In this document: positions 1-8,752 of the stretch, one piece after another
Layout of the letters: each line of letters starts with the position of its first letter
Position numbering within the stretch: the stretch's first letter is position 1
Source of the DNA: Hysterangium stoloniferum
Taxonomy: Eukaryota > Basidiomycota > Agaricomycetes > Hysterangiales > Hysterangiaceae
Assembly: GCA_015178975.1 (NCBI GenBank)
Contig: WHVD01000117.1
Location: 62,001-126,000 of the forward strand
Length of the DNA stretch: 64,000 bases
Direction: 5' to 3'
The notes under the pieces: model-generated
What the model saw: the letters and a program-made list of their open reading frames with translations, nothing else
The model's database searches: none
What the model was told of the DNA's origin: nothing
Translations under genes and position numbers: made by a program

Positions 1-241
1 ACCAACCATTTTTTGGGAATTTCTTCTAAAAAAATAACTAATTAACTAATTTTAAGAAATCCCAGAAATCGACTTACCAACCACATCAACTACTATATCT
101 CTATCTTCGAAACCCAAGAATTCAGATCCTGATTTGAAATCATGGCCTTCTATGTCAGACATTGATTGATGAAGACAAAAATAGACAATGAAAAACTTTT
201 TAAACTCCGACCTCGTGGGCTCAGTCACAAAGGGAGGATAC
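1..241 (+). mobile_element. 3' internal end of an older LTR retrotransposon
   Basis: No coding frame is recognisable. The segment ends in a purine-rich tract (aaagggaggatac, 229-241) directly before an LTR-like sequence starting TGTCACAA at 242. The same purine tract borders the 3' LTR of the complete chromovirus further on, so I read this as the polypurine tract and 3' internal end of a plus-oriented gypsy-type element whose body lies left of the window. Confidence 0.5.
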
Positions 242-428
242 TGTCACAACTGTCACAAGTCACAACATTGTTACAAACAATCAAAGGTAATATTCAACAA
301 CTCTTCTACTCGATAAACCTGAACATTATTTGACAACATTGAATCTCTTTTGACATGTCTCATTTTGACATCACGAATGATTTCATTATTAGTTCATAAT
401 ATAGTCATAATGATACAAAGAAAAGGGC
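242..428 (+). repeat. Left half of an older LTR, split by the chromovirus
   Basis: Starts TGTCACAA after a polypurine tract. It continues after the chromovirus at 8531 and ends TTGTGACA at 8752, giving perfect 8-bp terminal inverted repeats and a joined length of 409 bp. The last five bases (424-428, agggc) are the target site duplicated by the chromovirus. Confidence 0.6.
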
Positions 429-1249
429 TGTTAGGATACACACTCAGGCCGGGTTTCCGGAGAAACCCGCGGGATATCCGGTAGGACTTGGCTTCAGCTT
501 ATAGGCTGCGCCCTCGCTAGATCGTGTTGTCCAATTTCAGACAGGCGGACGGGAATCCCGGGGAGTCCGGGCGGGGGTTCGTGGGTCGTGAGTCGTAGGT
601 CGTGAGTCGAGAGTCGTGAATCGAGATAGTCGAGAGAGATAGATGCGCCGGAGCCCGTGGGCTCCGACTAGTGCGAGCGGTCTGATGAGAGTAGGGTTTT
701 TAGAGAGGAAAATGTATTAGATTACTGGGGGGAATCTAAGCTAATTTTCTGACTGGATTGTATGTACAACATCTGCCAGTTTATATAGACCGTGGAATGC
801 ATGACATACCGAATCCAGTAATAATGAGACGAGACGAGCAAAACATAAAACGGGAATAGTAAACACCAAATTGGTGTTAGGAACGGGACGGAACGGAGCG
901 GAGTCCGAATCGTGACAAAGCATAACCCATAACGGGAAACGGAGCGGGAGCGGAGTCCTAAATCGTGACAGGTCATTTGACTAAAACGGGAACGGGGCTC
1001 GATTAGAGCGGTGACGGGATTCTAAGCGGGTCCGGTGACTGATGCGTGGGACGAAGACGGACATAGACAGAGACGGGGTCCGGGGGAAGTCCGGTGACTG
1101 ATATGTGTCTTAATGAGGTCGAACGTAACGAGTCTTGACGTAACAGAGTCCGGGCGGGAAATCCTATAAACAGACGATTGGTGCTTGTAGCGCGTGGGGG
1201 CGTACGAGTTAGTGCCCGGAGTCCGGCGGGATTTGTCCGGGTCGTAACA
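429..1249 (-). repeat. 3' LTR of the chromovirus
   Basis: 821 bp. Compared with the 5' LTR it has one extra base (acatagacag versus acaagacag) and two substitutions that I noticed (gccgg/gccag near 647; acaga/acgga near 1146). It contains short tandem gtcgtgag-type repeats (579-634) and a direct repeat gtccggtgactgat (near 1029 and 1090). Confidence 0.95.
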
Positions 1250-1262
1250 GTATCCTCCCTTT
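1250..1262 (-). other. Polypurine tract of the chromovirus
   Basis: In element sense, AAAGGGAGGATAC lies directly before the 3' LTR. Its position and purine content fit the plus-strand primer of reverse transcription. The same tract precedes the older LTR at 242. Confidence 0.7.
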
Positions 1263-1399
1263 ATGCCGAAGTCCCAAAGAGGCTCTAGACCTAAATAAGG
1301 TTCTTGTCGGCTACGCGCATGTGTCAAAAGTCATGTCGGTTACACGTATGTGTCAAAGAGTCATGTGATCTGGAAGGTAAGGTTCAAACGCGACGAGCC

Positions 1400-1408
1400 T
1401 ATATAAAA
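1400..1408 (+). promoter_or_regulatory. TATA box of the antisense accessory gene
   Basis: TATATAAAA lies about 52-60 bp upstream of the ATG at 1460, inside the element and outside the LTR. It points to a promoter independent of the gag-pol transcript. Confidence 0.55.
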
Positions 1409-1459
1409 AATTGAAAAAATAGAAATTTCTTCTTCTTTATTACCCCCATCTTCGTCATT

Positions 1460-2442
1460 ATGGGACCAAAACCAACACCACGCAAACCAATGCCGACAGC
1501 AGGGCCCTCCACGGGCACTCCGTATCGGGCGCCGTGGACGGCGGCCCAATTGTTGGCGCGGCGAGAAGAGCAGCGCCAGCTTCGTGAAGCAGCAGAGAGA
1601 GAGGCGAGGGAGGCTGAGGAGGCCCTGGACAAGGAGTACCAGGAAGCATTGGCCGCGGAGGAAGAGGCCGCAAAGGAGAGGGAACGTGAGGCGGAGGAGG
1701 CTGCGCGAGTGGCCGCGGAGAACGCCCGGGTGGCTGCGGAGAAAGCCCGGTTGGCCGCGGAGAGGGCCGCCATTGTTGCGGGAAAAGTAAGTCCCAAATT
1801 CACTTGTCGATTGTTTACTGACTTGTGATCTTCAGCGCAAAGCGACAGAGGTGGAGTCCGAGTCCGAGGGGGAGCCAGAGAGCCCCCAAAAGGTAGGCCT
1901 CACGTCCATGGAATACCCGCGGAGACTGACCAACTCAACAGAAGGCAAGGAAGGCGGCGCCAGTCCGTCTTCCGACGCGGAACGAGCCGCGGTGTTCCGG
2001 TTGCAACGACCGGAACACGGAATGCAACCGAAAGGCCGGCCGGGGGCCGGGATGTTATCAATGCGCGCACCTCAAGGCGAGGTGCTCGCTTGTGCACGAG
2101 CAGGCCACGGGATCCGGGGCGCGAGACATAAGCGGGACGGACGGGTTGTCCGGGTTGGACGAGGTCCTTGGACGGATCGCCGAGGGCATCGAGGCCCAAA
2201 ACGAGTTGCTCCGGAAGAGCAACAAGGTCCAAATTGTGGTGGCAAAGGAGCTGTCCGGACTCCGCGAGGAGTTTTGGAAGTTCCTGGCGGAGTATGGCGG
2301 CTATGTCTTTGAAGAGCCGCAAGTCGGGAGTTCCGAGGATGCCGGATCGGATGAGGACGGGGTTGCCGCGGAGGTCGCGGAGCTCCCAGAGGAGATAGCT
2401 GAGGAAGCAGGGAAAAAGAACAGTCCCATAAATGTAGACTGA
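1460..2442 (+). CDS. Antisense accessory protein of the chromovirus: coiled coil plus Zn2Cys6-like cluster
   Basis: Encoded opposite to gag-pol between the pol stop and the 3' LTR. Proposed exons are 1460-1786, 1836-1892 and 1942-2442. Both introns are 49 bp, GT-AG, in phase 0, with a CTGAC branch site. Splicing is needed, because reading through the first intron hits a stop. The predicted protein is 294 aa: a Pro/Thr-rich start, a long Glu/Arg/Ala coiled coil (about residues 35-108), a cysteine cluster with spacing C-x2-C-x6-C-x9-C-x2-C-x6-C (about residues 146-174), a second Leu/Glu helix and an acidic tail. That spacing matches the fungal Zn2Cys6 class, but the usual basic residues between the second and third Cys are missing. 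A TATA box (1400) and AATAAA (2456) frame it. Possible roles are nucleic-acid or chromatin binding, regulation of the element, or a capsid partner; none is shown. I do not recognise a named family. Confidence 0.7.
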
Positions 2443-2455
2443 AAAAGTAGTGTAG

Positions 2456-2461
2456 AATAAA
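2456..2461 (+). terminator. Poly(A) signal of the antisense gene
   Basis: AATAAA 14 bp after the stop codon at 2442, followed by an AT-rich stretch, placed as a 3' end signal for the plus-strand transcript. Confidence 0.4.
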
Positions 2462-2651
2462 AATAATTTGAATTATAAAAGCAAAGCGTGAAAGAAAAAC
2501 ATAAAAATTAAAAGTCAAAGCCAAAGTCCGCGGGGAATCCGCTTAAAGACTTGACAAGACATGTCAGAACCTGTAAAAGCAAAGAGAGACATAGGGCGAC
2601 AGGGAATAGTGAAAATGAGTCCAAACGTAACACGGGGTCCGCGGAGTGCGG

Positions 2652-5600
2652 TCAGAGAGACGATAATGGTCCAGGTTTGAGTGGGTAAGCTGTATGAAAG
2701 TCAGTAACAATTTCCGTGGCATTACCAAGTTCCGTGGCCAAAATCCATGAGGTTTCTTCATCGGTGCCCTCGTAACCCGCCCACTTGACCAAGTAAAGCA
2801 GTTTACAAGTGCGTCGACGCTTGTCAATTTTTGAATCTAAAATCTGAGAGATTTCAAACTCGGGTTCTCCGTCAATGACGACAGGAGGAGGCGGAGATTG
2901 CACGCGATCCGGGATAGTGTTAGCAGTACAAGGTTCTAGCATAGAGACATGAAATACCGGGTGTACCGCGCGCATGCTATCCGGAAGCCGTAGAGTCCAA
3001 GAAACTGAACCTACTTGTGCGATAATTTCAAAAGGACCTAAATATTTTTCAGCAAGCTTCTTTGATGGACGGGTAGTCCGGAAGAATTGAGCTTTGACAT
3101 AAACACGGTCGCCAATCTTGAAGTTTGGTGGCGGGATCCGGTGTTTGTCCGCTGAATGTTGGTATTGCTCTTGGGCGGACAATATTGCAGTCCGGAGTTC
3201 CTCGTGGAGCTCGTGGAGGTCCGTGGTGAACTCTTGAGCACGAACAGAGGCGAGATTTCGTTCTGGATGTACTGTAATATTTGGATTATATCCTTTATTT
3301 GCAAAGAACGGGGAAACGCCAGTAGTGGCCGAGGGTGCATTGTTGTAAGCAAATTCTGCAAGTGGTAACAAGGTTTTCCAATTGTCCTGTTGATAGTTGC
3401 AATATACGCGGAGGTATTGTTCCAATGTCTGGTTGACGCGTTCGGTTTGTCCGTCACCTTCCGGGTGATGTCCGGACGTGAAATGTAATGTCATGTCCAA
3501 GGATTTTCCGAGGGATCTAAAGAAGTGAGACACGAACTCTGATCCTCGATCGGAAGTCACGTGGGACGGAACTCCGTGCTTGGAAAATACGTGGATAATA
3601 AAAAGTTCCGCTAACTGCACGGACGTAATTGTATCATAAGTAGGGATGAATATACCTTGTTTTGAGAATCTGTCAACAACGACTAGGATAGCGGAAAAGC
3701 CTTCGGAATCCGGCAGGTGTTCAATGAAATCCATAGATATAGAATTCCACGGGTGTTCCGGTACCGGGAGTTGTTTCAAAAGGCCGTATGGCTTGTGTCG
3801 CTGAGATTTCGAGCGGGGACAAGTAGTGCAAGATTTACAATAGTGCTTAACGAATCCACGGAGTCCGGGCCAAGTATATTCTCTTCTTATTAATGATAGA
3901 GTCTTGTTGTACCCGAAGTGTCCTGAGAGTGGATGATCATGTTTGTATTGAAGGATCCTGAGGCGGAGGCCGTCGGAGTCCGGTACATAGATCCTATCGT
4001 CAAGTCTAATGAAACCATGTTGATCAAGAGACCACCGAGGTTGATCGGGGTCCACGGGATTGTCCAGATGAGCTTTAGTAACTGGGTCTAGCGGAATTGC
4101 CGATAGAATATCTTGATGTAGCTTTTCGATATCCATAATGATAATTCCACGGACAATGGGATTGACGAGGAAAGTTGCGCGGACCGATGCGGTAAGTTGT
4201 TGATTCGTGAAGATAGGTTTCAGGTTGTGCGGATTTACCGTTGCATAGTCGTTGCTCCCCTCTTTAGGATAGACGTCCCATCGTCTAGTTAAAGCGTCGG
4301 GTTTGCCGCCGAGACGGCCGGGTCGAAAACGGATAATCATGTTGAAGGCGGAGAGATATTCAGACCAGCGGGCCTGCCGACGGGTCAAGAGTTTTGTGGT
4401 AGAAAAGTATTCCAGGTTTTTGTGATCTGTTACAACGTCAATAGGAGCTCCTGAACCTTCCAAATAGTGTCGCCACGCTTTGAAAGCTGAAAAGATTGCC
4501 AGAAGTTCTTTATCATGAACGTCGTAGTTGAGCTCTGCTCCGGTAAAAGTCCGGGACAGAAAAGCCACGGGGTGAACTTCTCCGTCGGAGTCCTGGATAG
4601 AGAGAATGGCTCCAAGTGCATAGTCGGAGGCGTCCGTTTCAACAATGAGCGGGAAGTCCGGTTTCCAATGCGACAGAATAGGAGCTGTGGAAAAAGAATT
4701 TTTTAAAAGATTGAAAGCTTTTTGACACTTATCGTTAAAGTTCCACGGAGTACCCTTACGCGTAAGACGGGTAAGGGGTACCGTGATGTCGGAATATCCA
4801 CGGATAAAACGTCTATAAAAATTGGCAAAGCCGAGGAAGGATTGGATATCTTTAACTTTTCGGGGTTCGGGCCAGTCTTTGATGACTTGCACTTTAGTTT
4901 CGTCCATGCGGAGTCCATCGGGTCCCATCATGAAACCTAGGTATTCCACGGAGTCCGTGTCAAAAGTACATTTTTTACCATTTGCGAATAAACCATGTTG
5001 TCTGAGCCTCCGGAGAACCTCACGGACTTGTTTGTCGTGTTCCGCGGGATTCTCGGAGTAGATAAGAATGTCGTCCAAGTAAACAATGACGCATACATCG
5101 AGCATGTCGGAGAAAATGTCGTTGATAAAACGCTGAAAAACAGACGGGGCATTAGTGAGTCCAAAAGGGATGACCAACCACTCGAAAGCCCCATAGCGGG
5201 TTCTAAAAGTGGTTTTCCATTCATCGCCCGCGGCAATCCGGACCAAATGATAGGCATGCTTGAGATCTATTTTGGTGTAAATCCGGGCATTCCGCGGAGC
5301 ATCGAGCAGGTCAGATATAAGTGGGAGTGGATATTTGTCCTTTTTGGTGACAGCATTGAGTCCTCTAAAATCAACACATAGTCGAAGGGATCCATCCTTT
5401 TTTCTGACAAACAAAACAGGTGCTCCAAAAGGAGACTTTGAGGGTCGAATGAAACCTATGGACAAATGTTCATCCAGGAAATCACGGATTGCGGATAGTT
5501 CCGTGGACGAAAGCGGGTAAATATGTCCTAGGGGTGGCTGGGCGCCATCTTCAAGATCGATTTTTAAGTCGTATTCTCTGTGAGGCGGAAGCCGGTCAGC

Positions 5601-6509
5601 TTTTCGCTTGCTAAAAACATCCGCGAAGTCATGGTATTTCTCCGGGACGCCTTCTAGGTCAGCAGCTTGCTCAGATTCGGATACTGGGGTTGAGAAACGT
5701 CCAGTTGCTTCATCAATTTTTAAGTTGATAGTGAACGCCTGGGATCCATCCATTTTTGAAGCCCTAATAAAAGCTGCAGCATTAATCAGAGAAATGGACG
5801 GAGGTGCCGTGGGTTCCGGGGAAGCTGTGGGTGCCGTAGGGATCACAGGAGTCCTCGAGACTGCAGGTGCCGGGAAGGCCATGGGTGCCGTGGAGGCCGA
5901 GACAGGCGCAGTTTCCTCGGTCGCCGCGGGAGTCCGGAATGTTATACTGTTAGCTATCCAGTCAATCAACGGATTGTAGCGGGTAAGCCAGTTATGTCCT
6001 AGAACCACCGAGCAACTTGAGTCTAACTGGGTCACATAGAAAGTGACCAATTGAGATGTTCCACAAGGGAAACTGATGGGTAAATCACAAGCTTGGGTAA
6101 CAACCGAATTACTTGTGCCATCGAAGAGGCGGAGAGCGACGGGATTTATCGAATAAGTTGACAAAGAATTTTTTTGCGTGAATTTTGTATCTAAAAAACA
6201 ATGAGTCGAGCCGGAATCTATGAGAGCTGAAAAAACGAATTTCGGAAGCATATTAGACATAAGTTTAATGAAAAATGCATCAGAATGTGAAAGAGCGGAT
6301 GCGTTGAGGCGAGTGAACTCTTGAATGCGCGGAGAGGCAACGCAACCCCTAACCCGCGCGGAGTCCGCGGGGTTGCTTACTCTTTTTTCGAATCGGCAGC
6401 CGGTTTGTCCTTCGACGGGGTTTCCGTGGAGGCCTTGGCTGTTCGACCCTTTGAAGAGTTTGCTTTTGCCAGCGGACATTCCGGGACTCGATGACCGGGT
6501 TTCCCGCAC
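2652..6509 (-). CDS. pol: Pol polyprotein of the chromovirus (PR-RT-RH-INT-chromodomain)
   Basis: 1285 aa from the first in-frame Met; the frame is probably entered from gag by a -1 shift, so the true N-terminus may differ. Domains in order: aspartic protease with DSG at residues 98-100; reverse transcriptase with YLDD at about 475; RNase H (TDASDYALGA, later DHKNLEYF); integrase with an H-x-H...C-x2-C zinc region (GHFGYNK, then CKSCTTC) and a D,D-35-E core (MDFIEHLP, TSDRGSEF, EGDGQTERVNQ); and a C-terminal chromodomain (YLVKWAGYEGTDEETSW, about 1235-1251) that marks it as a chromovirus. Chromodomains of this type target integration to modified chromatin. All catalytic motifs are intact. It overlaps gag by 133 bp. 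Confidence 0.95.
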   Translation of the reverse strand: MRETRSSSPGMSAGKSKLFKGSNSQGLHGNPVEGQTGCRFEKRVSNPADSARVRGCVASPRIQEFTRLNASALSHSDAFFIKLMSNMLPKFVFSALIDSGSTHCFLDTKFTQKNSLSTYSINPVALRLFDGTSNSVVTQACDLPISFPCGTSQLVTFYVTQLDSSCSVVLGHNWLTRYNPLIDWIANSITFRTPAATEETAPVSASTAPMAFPAPAVSRTPVIPTAPTASPEPTAPPSISLINAAAFIRASKMDGSQAFTINLKIDEATGRFSTPVSESEQAADLEGVPEKYHDFADVFSKRKADRLPPHREYDLKIDLEDGAQPPLGHIYPLSSTELSAIRDFLDEHLSIGFIRPSKSPFGAPVLFVRKKDGSLRLCVDFRGLNAVTKKDKYPLPLISDLLDAPRNARIYTKIDLKHAYHLVRIAAGDEWKTTFRTRYGAFEWLVIPFGLTNAPSVFQRFINDIFSDMLDVCVIVYLDDILIYSENPAEHDKQVREVLRRLRQHGLFANGKKCTFDTDSVEYLGFMMGPDGLRMDETKVQVIKDWPEPRKVKDIQSFLGFANFYRRFIRGYSDITVPLTRLTRKGTPWNFNDKCQKAFNLLKNSFSTAPILSHWKPDFPLIVETDASDYALGAILSIQDSDGEVHPVAFLSRTFTGAELNYDVHDKELLAIFSAFKAWRHYLEGSGAPIDVVTDHKNLEYFSTTKLLTRRQARWSEYLSAFNMIIRFRPGRLGGKPDALTRRWDVYPKEGSNDYATVNPHNLKPIFTNQQLTASVRATFLVNPIVRGIIIMDIEKLHQDILSAIPLDPVTKAHLDNPVDPDQPRWSLDQHGFIRLDDRIYVPDSDGLRLRILQYKHDHPLSGHFGYNKTLSLIRREYTWPGLRGFVKHYCKSCTTCPRSKSQRHKPYGLLKQLPVPEHPWNSISMDFIEHLPDSEGFSAILVVVDRFSKQGIFIPTYDTITSVQLAELFIIHVFSKHGVPSHVTSDRGSEFVSHFFRSLGKSLDMTLHFTSGHHPEGDGQTERVNQTLEQYLRVYCNYQQDNWKTLLPLAEFAYNNAPSATTGVSPFFANKGYNPNITVHPERNLASVRAQEFTTDLHELHEELRTAILSAQEQYQHSADKHRIPPPNFKIGDRVYVKAQFFRTTRPSKKLAEKYLGPFEIIAQVGSVSWTLRLPDSMRAVHPVFHVSMLEPCTANTIPDRVQSPPPPVVIDGEPEFEISQILDSKIDKRRRTCKLLYLVKWAGYEGTDEETSWILATELGNATEIVTDFHTAYPLKPGPLSSL

Positions 6510-7669
6510 AAGAGACAGAGGTTGTTGTCCATACGACGTTGTCTTTCTTGTGGAGTTAATTTGCCATCAGGTCCGAGTTTGCCTGAGAGGTCGGGTTTTC
6601 CGGCTTGCTTGCCGGACTGTTGACCCTTGTTGTTGTCCTTATTGTCCTTATTGTTGTTGTTGTTGTTTGAAGACTTTTTATCGTTCTTCTTGTCGGATTG
6701 CGTGGAGTTCTGGTTGCTGGTTGACGAATTGGTGTTATTGTTTTTGTCCTTGGACTTATTTATTTTGTCCGCGGATGTCTCGCGGGCAACTTCCGCGCGA
6801 CGTTCCCAATAACGTGCGTCCGCGTTTTGAGCTTTGAGGCGCATACGGGACAGGGTTTTTGGCTTGCCATCTTCTCCTTTTGAGACTTCGTCTTTAAGGC
6901 GGGACGGCAGACCGGCGTAGAATTGGTGGCGGAGAGCGGGATCGCCCCACTGACAACGAGCTGCAAGATTATTGAATTGGACGATGTAGTCCGTGATGCG
7001 CTGCGTGTCCTTCATACGAAGATTTGTGAGACTATTCTCGGCTTCTCCTGTCGGGTCATACGGGCCGAAGTTGGTTTCAAGCTCCTCAACAAAAGCTTCC
7101 CAATTTTCAAGCCAGAGCAGCTCTTCCTCGGTAATCCCGCTAAAAGCCGGTTCGAACCATTTCAACGCGGATCCCGACAAATATGAAAGTGCGTAGTTGA
7201 CTTTTCGGGAGTCCGTGGAGAATGCAGCGGCGCGATCGCGGAAATTGAAGCGACATTGCATGAGGAAAGTAGAGAGTTTGTTTGGGTTGGAACCCGTGAA
7301 GGGTTCCGGAGCATTGACTTTTGACCGTGGAGGTTCTTGTTCCTTTCTTTTTCGTTCTTCTAGCAGGTGCGTCATGAATTTATCTATAGTACCTGCTAAA
7401 AACTCAGAAGTAGGATCCCTCGTGTTTGGTCGTTGAAAAGGCGGAGGATTTTCAAGAGGGATTTCGACACCTTTGCCCTTGTCGGGGGCCACGGAATCGT
7501 CCTCGCGCTCGGATTCGTCCAGGTCTTCCGGGATTTCTTCGATGCGGGCTTCTTCCATGGGTTCCGACTGGTTCGCAAGCGTCTGACTGGTATACAGAGT
7601 TAACGGGGAATGAAGAGTCGACGGTCCAGGCATTGATGACTGTGCGCGTGTACTTCTTCTTGGTGGCAT
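6377..7669 (-). CDS. gag: Gag polyprotein of the chromovirus
   Basis: 430 aa. The start at 7669 lies 24 bp after the PBS and 37 bp from the 5' LTR. An acidic N-terminal third is followed by a Ty3-type capsid region (motifs such as YLSGSALKWFEP and TNLRMKDTQRITDYIVQF), then a Lys/Asn/Ser-rich low-complexity stretch (about 300-365). A single CCHC zinc knuckle (CLLCGKPGHRVPEC, 385-398) and a basic tail complete it. It forms the particle and binds RNA. The stop is at 6377-6379, immediately after a run of six A in coding sense (6383-6388), and pol lies in the -1 frame, which suggests programmed frameshifting near the end of gag. Confidence 0.93.
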   Translation of the reverse strand: MPPRRSTRAQSSMPGPSTLHSPLTLYTSQTLANQSEPMEEARIEEIPEDLDESEREDDSVAPDKGKGVEIPLENPPPFQRPNTRDPTSEFLAGTIDKFMTHLLEERKRKEQEPPRSKVNAPEPFTGSNPNKLSTFLMQCRFNFRDRAAAFSTDSRKVNYALSYLSGSALKWFEPAFSGITEEELLWLENWEAFVEELETNFGPYDPTGEAENSLTNLRMKDTQRITDYIVQFNNLAARCQWGDPALRHQFYAGLPSRLKDEVSKGEDGKPKTLSRMRLKAQNADARYWERRAEVARETSADKINKSKDKNNNTNSSTSNQNSTQSDKKNDKKSSNNNNNNKDNKDNNKGQQSGKQAGKPDLSGKLGPDGKLTPQERQRRMDNNLCLLCGKPGHRVPECPLAKANSSKGRTAKASTETPSKDKPAADSKKE

Positions 7670-7692
7670 AATGAAAACAATCTGCGAGTATT

Positions 7693-7703
7693 AGTCAGAA
7701 AAT
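7693..7703 (-). promoter_or_regulatory. Primer-binding site, Tf1-like self-primer type
   Basis: In element sense ATTTTCTGACT starts two bases after the 5' LTR. It is the exact reverse complement of AGTCAGAAAAT at 8031-8021 inside the same LTR, where transcription should start. The pairing is exactly 11 nt and stops on both sides. In Tf1 of fission yeast the first 11 nt of the RNA prime reverse transcription in this way. I did not notice a tRNA 3'-end match. Confidence 0.65.
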
Positions 7704-7705
7704 AC

Positions 7706-8525
7706 TGTTAGGATACACACTCAGGCCGGGTTTCCGGAGAAACCCGCGGGATATCCGGTAGGACTTGGCTTCAGCTTATAGGCTGCGCCCTCGCTAGATC
7801 GTGTTGTCCAATTTCAGACAGGCGGACGGGAATCCCGGGGAGTCCGGGCGGGGGTTCGTGGGTCGTGAGTCGTAGGTCGTGAGTCGAGAGTCGTGAATCG
7901 AGATAGTCGAGAGAGATAGATGCGCCAGAGCCCGTGGGCTCCGACTAGTGCGAGCGGTCTGATGAGAGTAGGGTTTTTAGAGAGGAAAATGTATTAGATT
8001 ACTGGGGGGAATCTAAGCTAATTTTCTGACTGGATTGTATGTACAACATCTGCCAGTTTATATAGACCGTGGAATGCATGACATACCGAATCCAGTAATA
8101 ATGAGACGAGACGAGCAAAACATAAAACGGGAATAGTAAACACCAAATTGGTGTTAGGAACGGGACGGAACGGAGCGGAGTCCGAATCGTGACAAAGCAT
8201 AACCCATAACGGGAAACGGAGCGGGAGCGGAGTCCTAAATCGTGACAGGTCATTTGACTAAAACGGGAACGGGGCTCGATTAGAGCGGTGACGGGATTCT
8301 AAGCGGGTCCGGTGACTGATGCGTGGGACGAAGACGGACAAGACAGAGACGGGGTCCGGGGGAAGTCCGGTGACTGATATGTGTCTTAATGAGGTCGAAC
8401 GTAACGAGTCTTGACGTAACGGAGTCCGGGCGGGAAATCCTATAAACAGACGATTGGTGCTTGTAGCGCGTGGGGGCGTACGAGTTAGTGCCCGGAGTCC
8501 GGCGGGATTTGTCCGGGTCGTAACA
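7706..8525 (-). repeat. 5' LTR of the chromovirus
   Basis: 820 bp, nearly identical to 429-1249. It drives gag-pol leftward and is followed by the 5-bp target duplication agggc at 8526-8530. Confidence 0.95.
8021..8064 (-). promoter_or_regulatory. Promoter core and predicted RNA start in the 5' LTR
   Basis: In element sense a TATA box TATATAAA (8064-8057) is followed at the usual distance of 26-33 bp by AGTCAGAAAAT starting at 8031. That 11-mer is complementary to the PBS, so 8031 is the predicted transcript start and the R boundary. Confidence 0.6.
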
Positions 8526-8530
8526 AGGGC

Positions 8531-8752
8531 CATGAAAGAAGCGAGGGAAGTCAGTTGAAATATCTGTAAATTAGTGATACTAGTAATCTAACTTGTCATA
8601 ACTTCTTCAACAAATACTTCCGTGAGTTCTTGTGACTGGTAATAGCCTCTTACTTCATCGACAGGGTGAATATATACTTCATCGAATAAGGCTTTCAAAT
8701 TCGATCAGTAGAATATTATTCAACTTTATTGAAGAATAATCAATTTGTGACA
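8531..8752 (+). repeat. Right half of the older LTR
   Basis: Continuation of 242-428 after the chromovirus insertion, ending TTGTGACA, the inverted form of the start at 242. Confidence 0.55.

Larger units (their letters stand above)
429..8525 (-). mobile_element. Ty3/gypsy chromovirus, nearly intact, with antisense accessory gene
   Basis: Complete LTR retrotransposon of 8.1 kb. The LTRs are 429-1249 (821 bp) and 7706-8525 (820 bp), begin TGTTAG and end TAACA on the plus strand, and differ at about three positions by eye. The insertion is bounded by a perfect 5-bp duplication agggc (424-428 and 8526-8530). On the minus strand it carries gag (430 aa) and pol (1285 aa: protease, RT, RNase H, integrase, chromodomain). 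A plus-strand spliced gene lies between pol and the 3' LTR. Near-identical LTRs and open frames indicate a recent, possibly still mobile copy. It sits inside an older LTR. Confidence 0.95.

Noticed and set aside
1399-1803. Minus-strand Ala/Ser-rich frame of 134 codons in the chromovirus 3' region
   Set aside because: It is the antisense shadow of the Glu/Arg/Ala coiled coil on the plus strand. The repetitive gcg/gag codons open both strands.
1851-2312. Alternative plus-strand frame of 153 codons
   Set aside because: It runs through the second intron and lacks the cysteine pattern. The spliced frame ends in a better coding segment with a poly(A) signal.
6325-6837. Plus-strand frame of 170 codons, Cys/Leu-rich
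   Set aside because: Shadow of the Asn/Lys-rich low-complexity part of gag.
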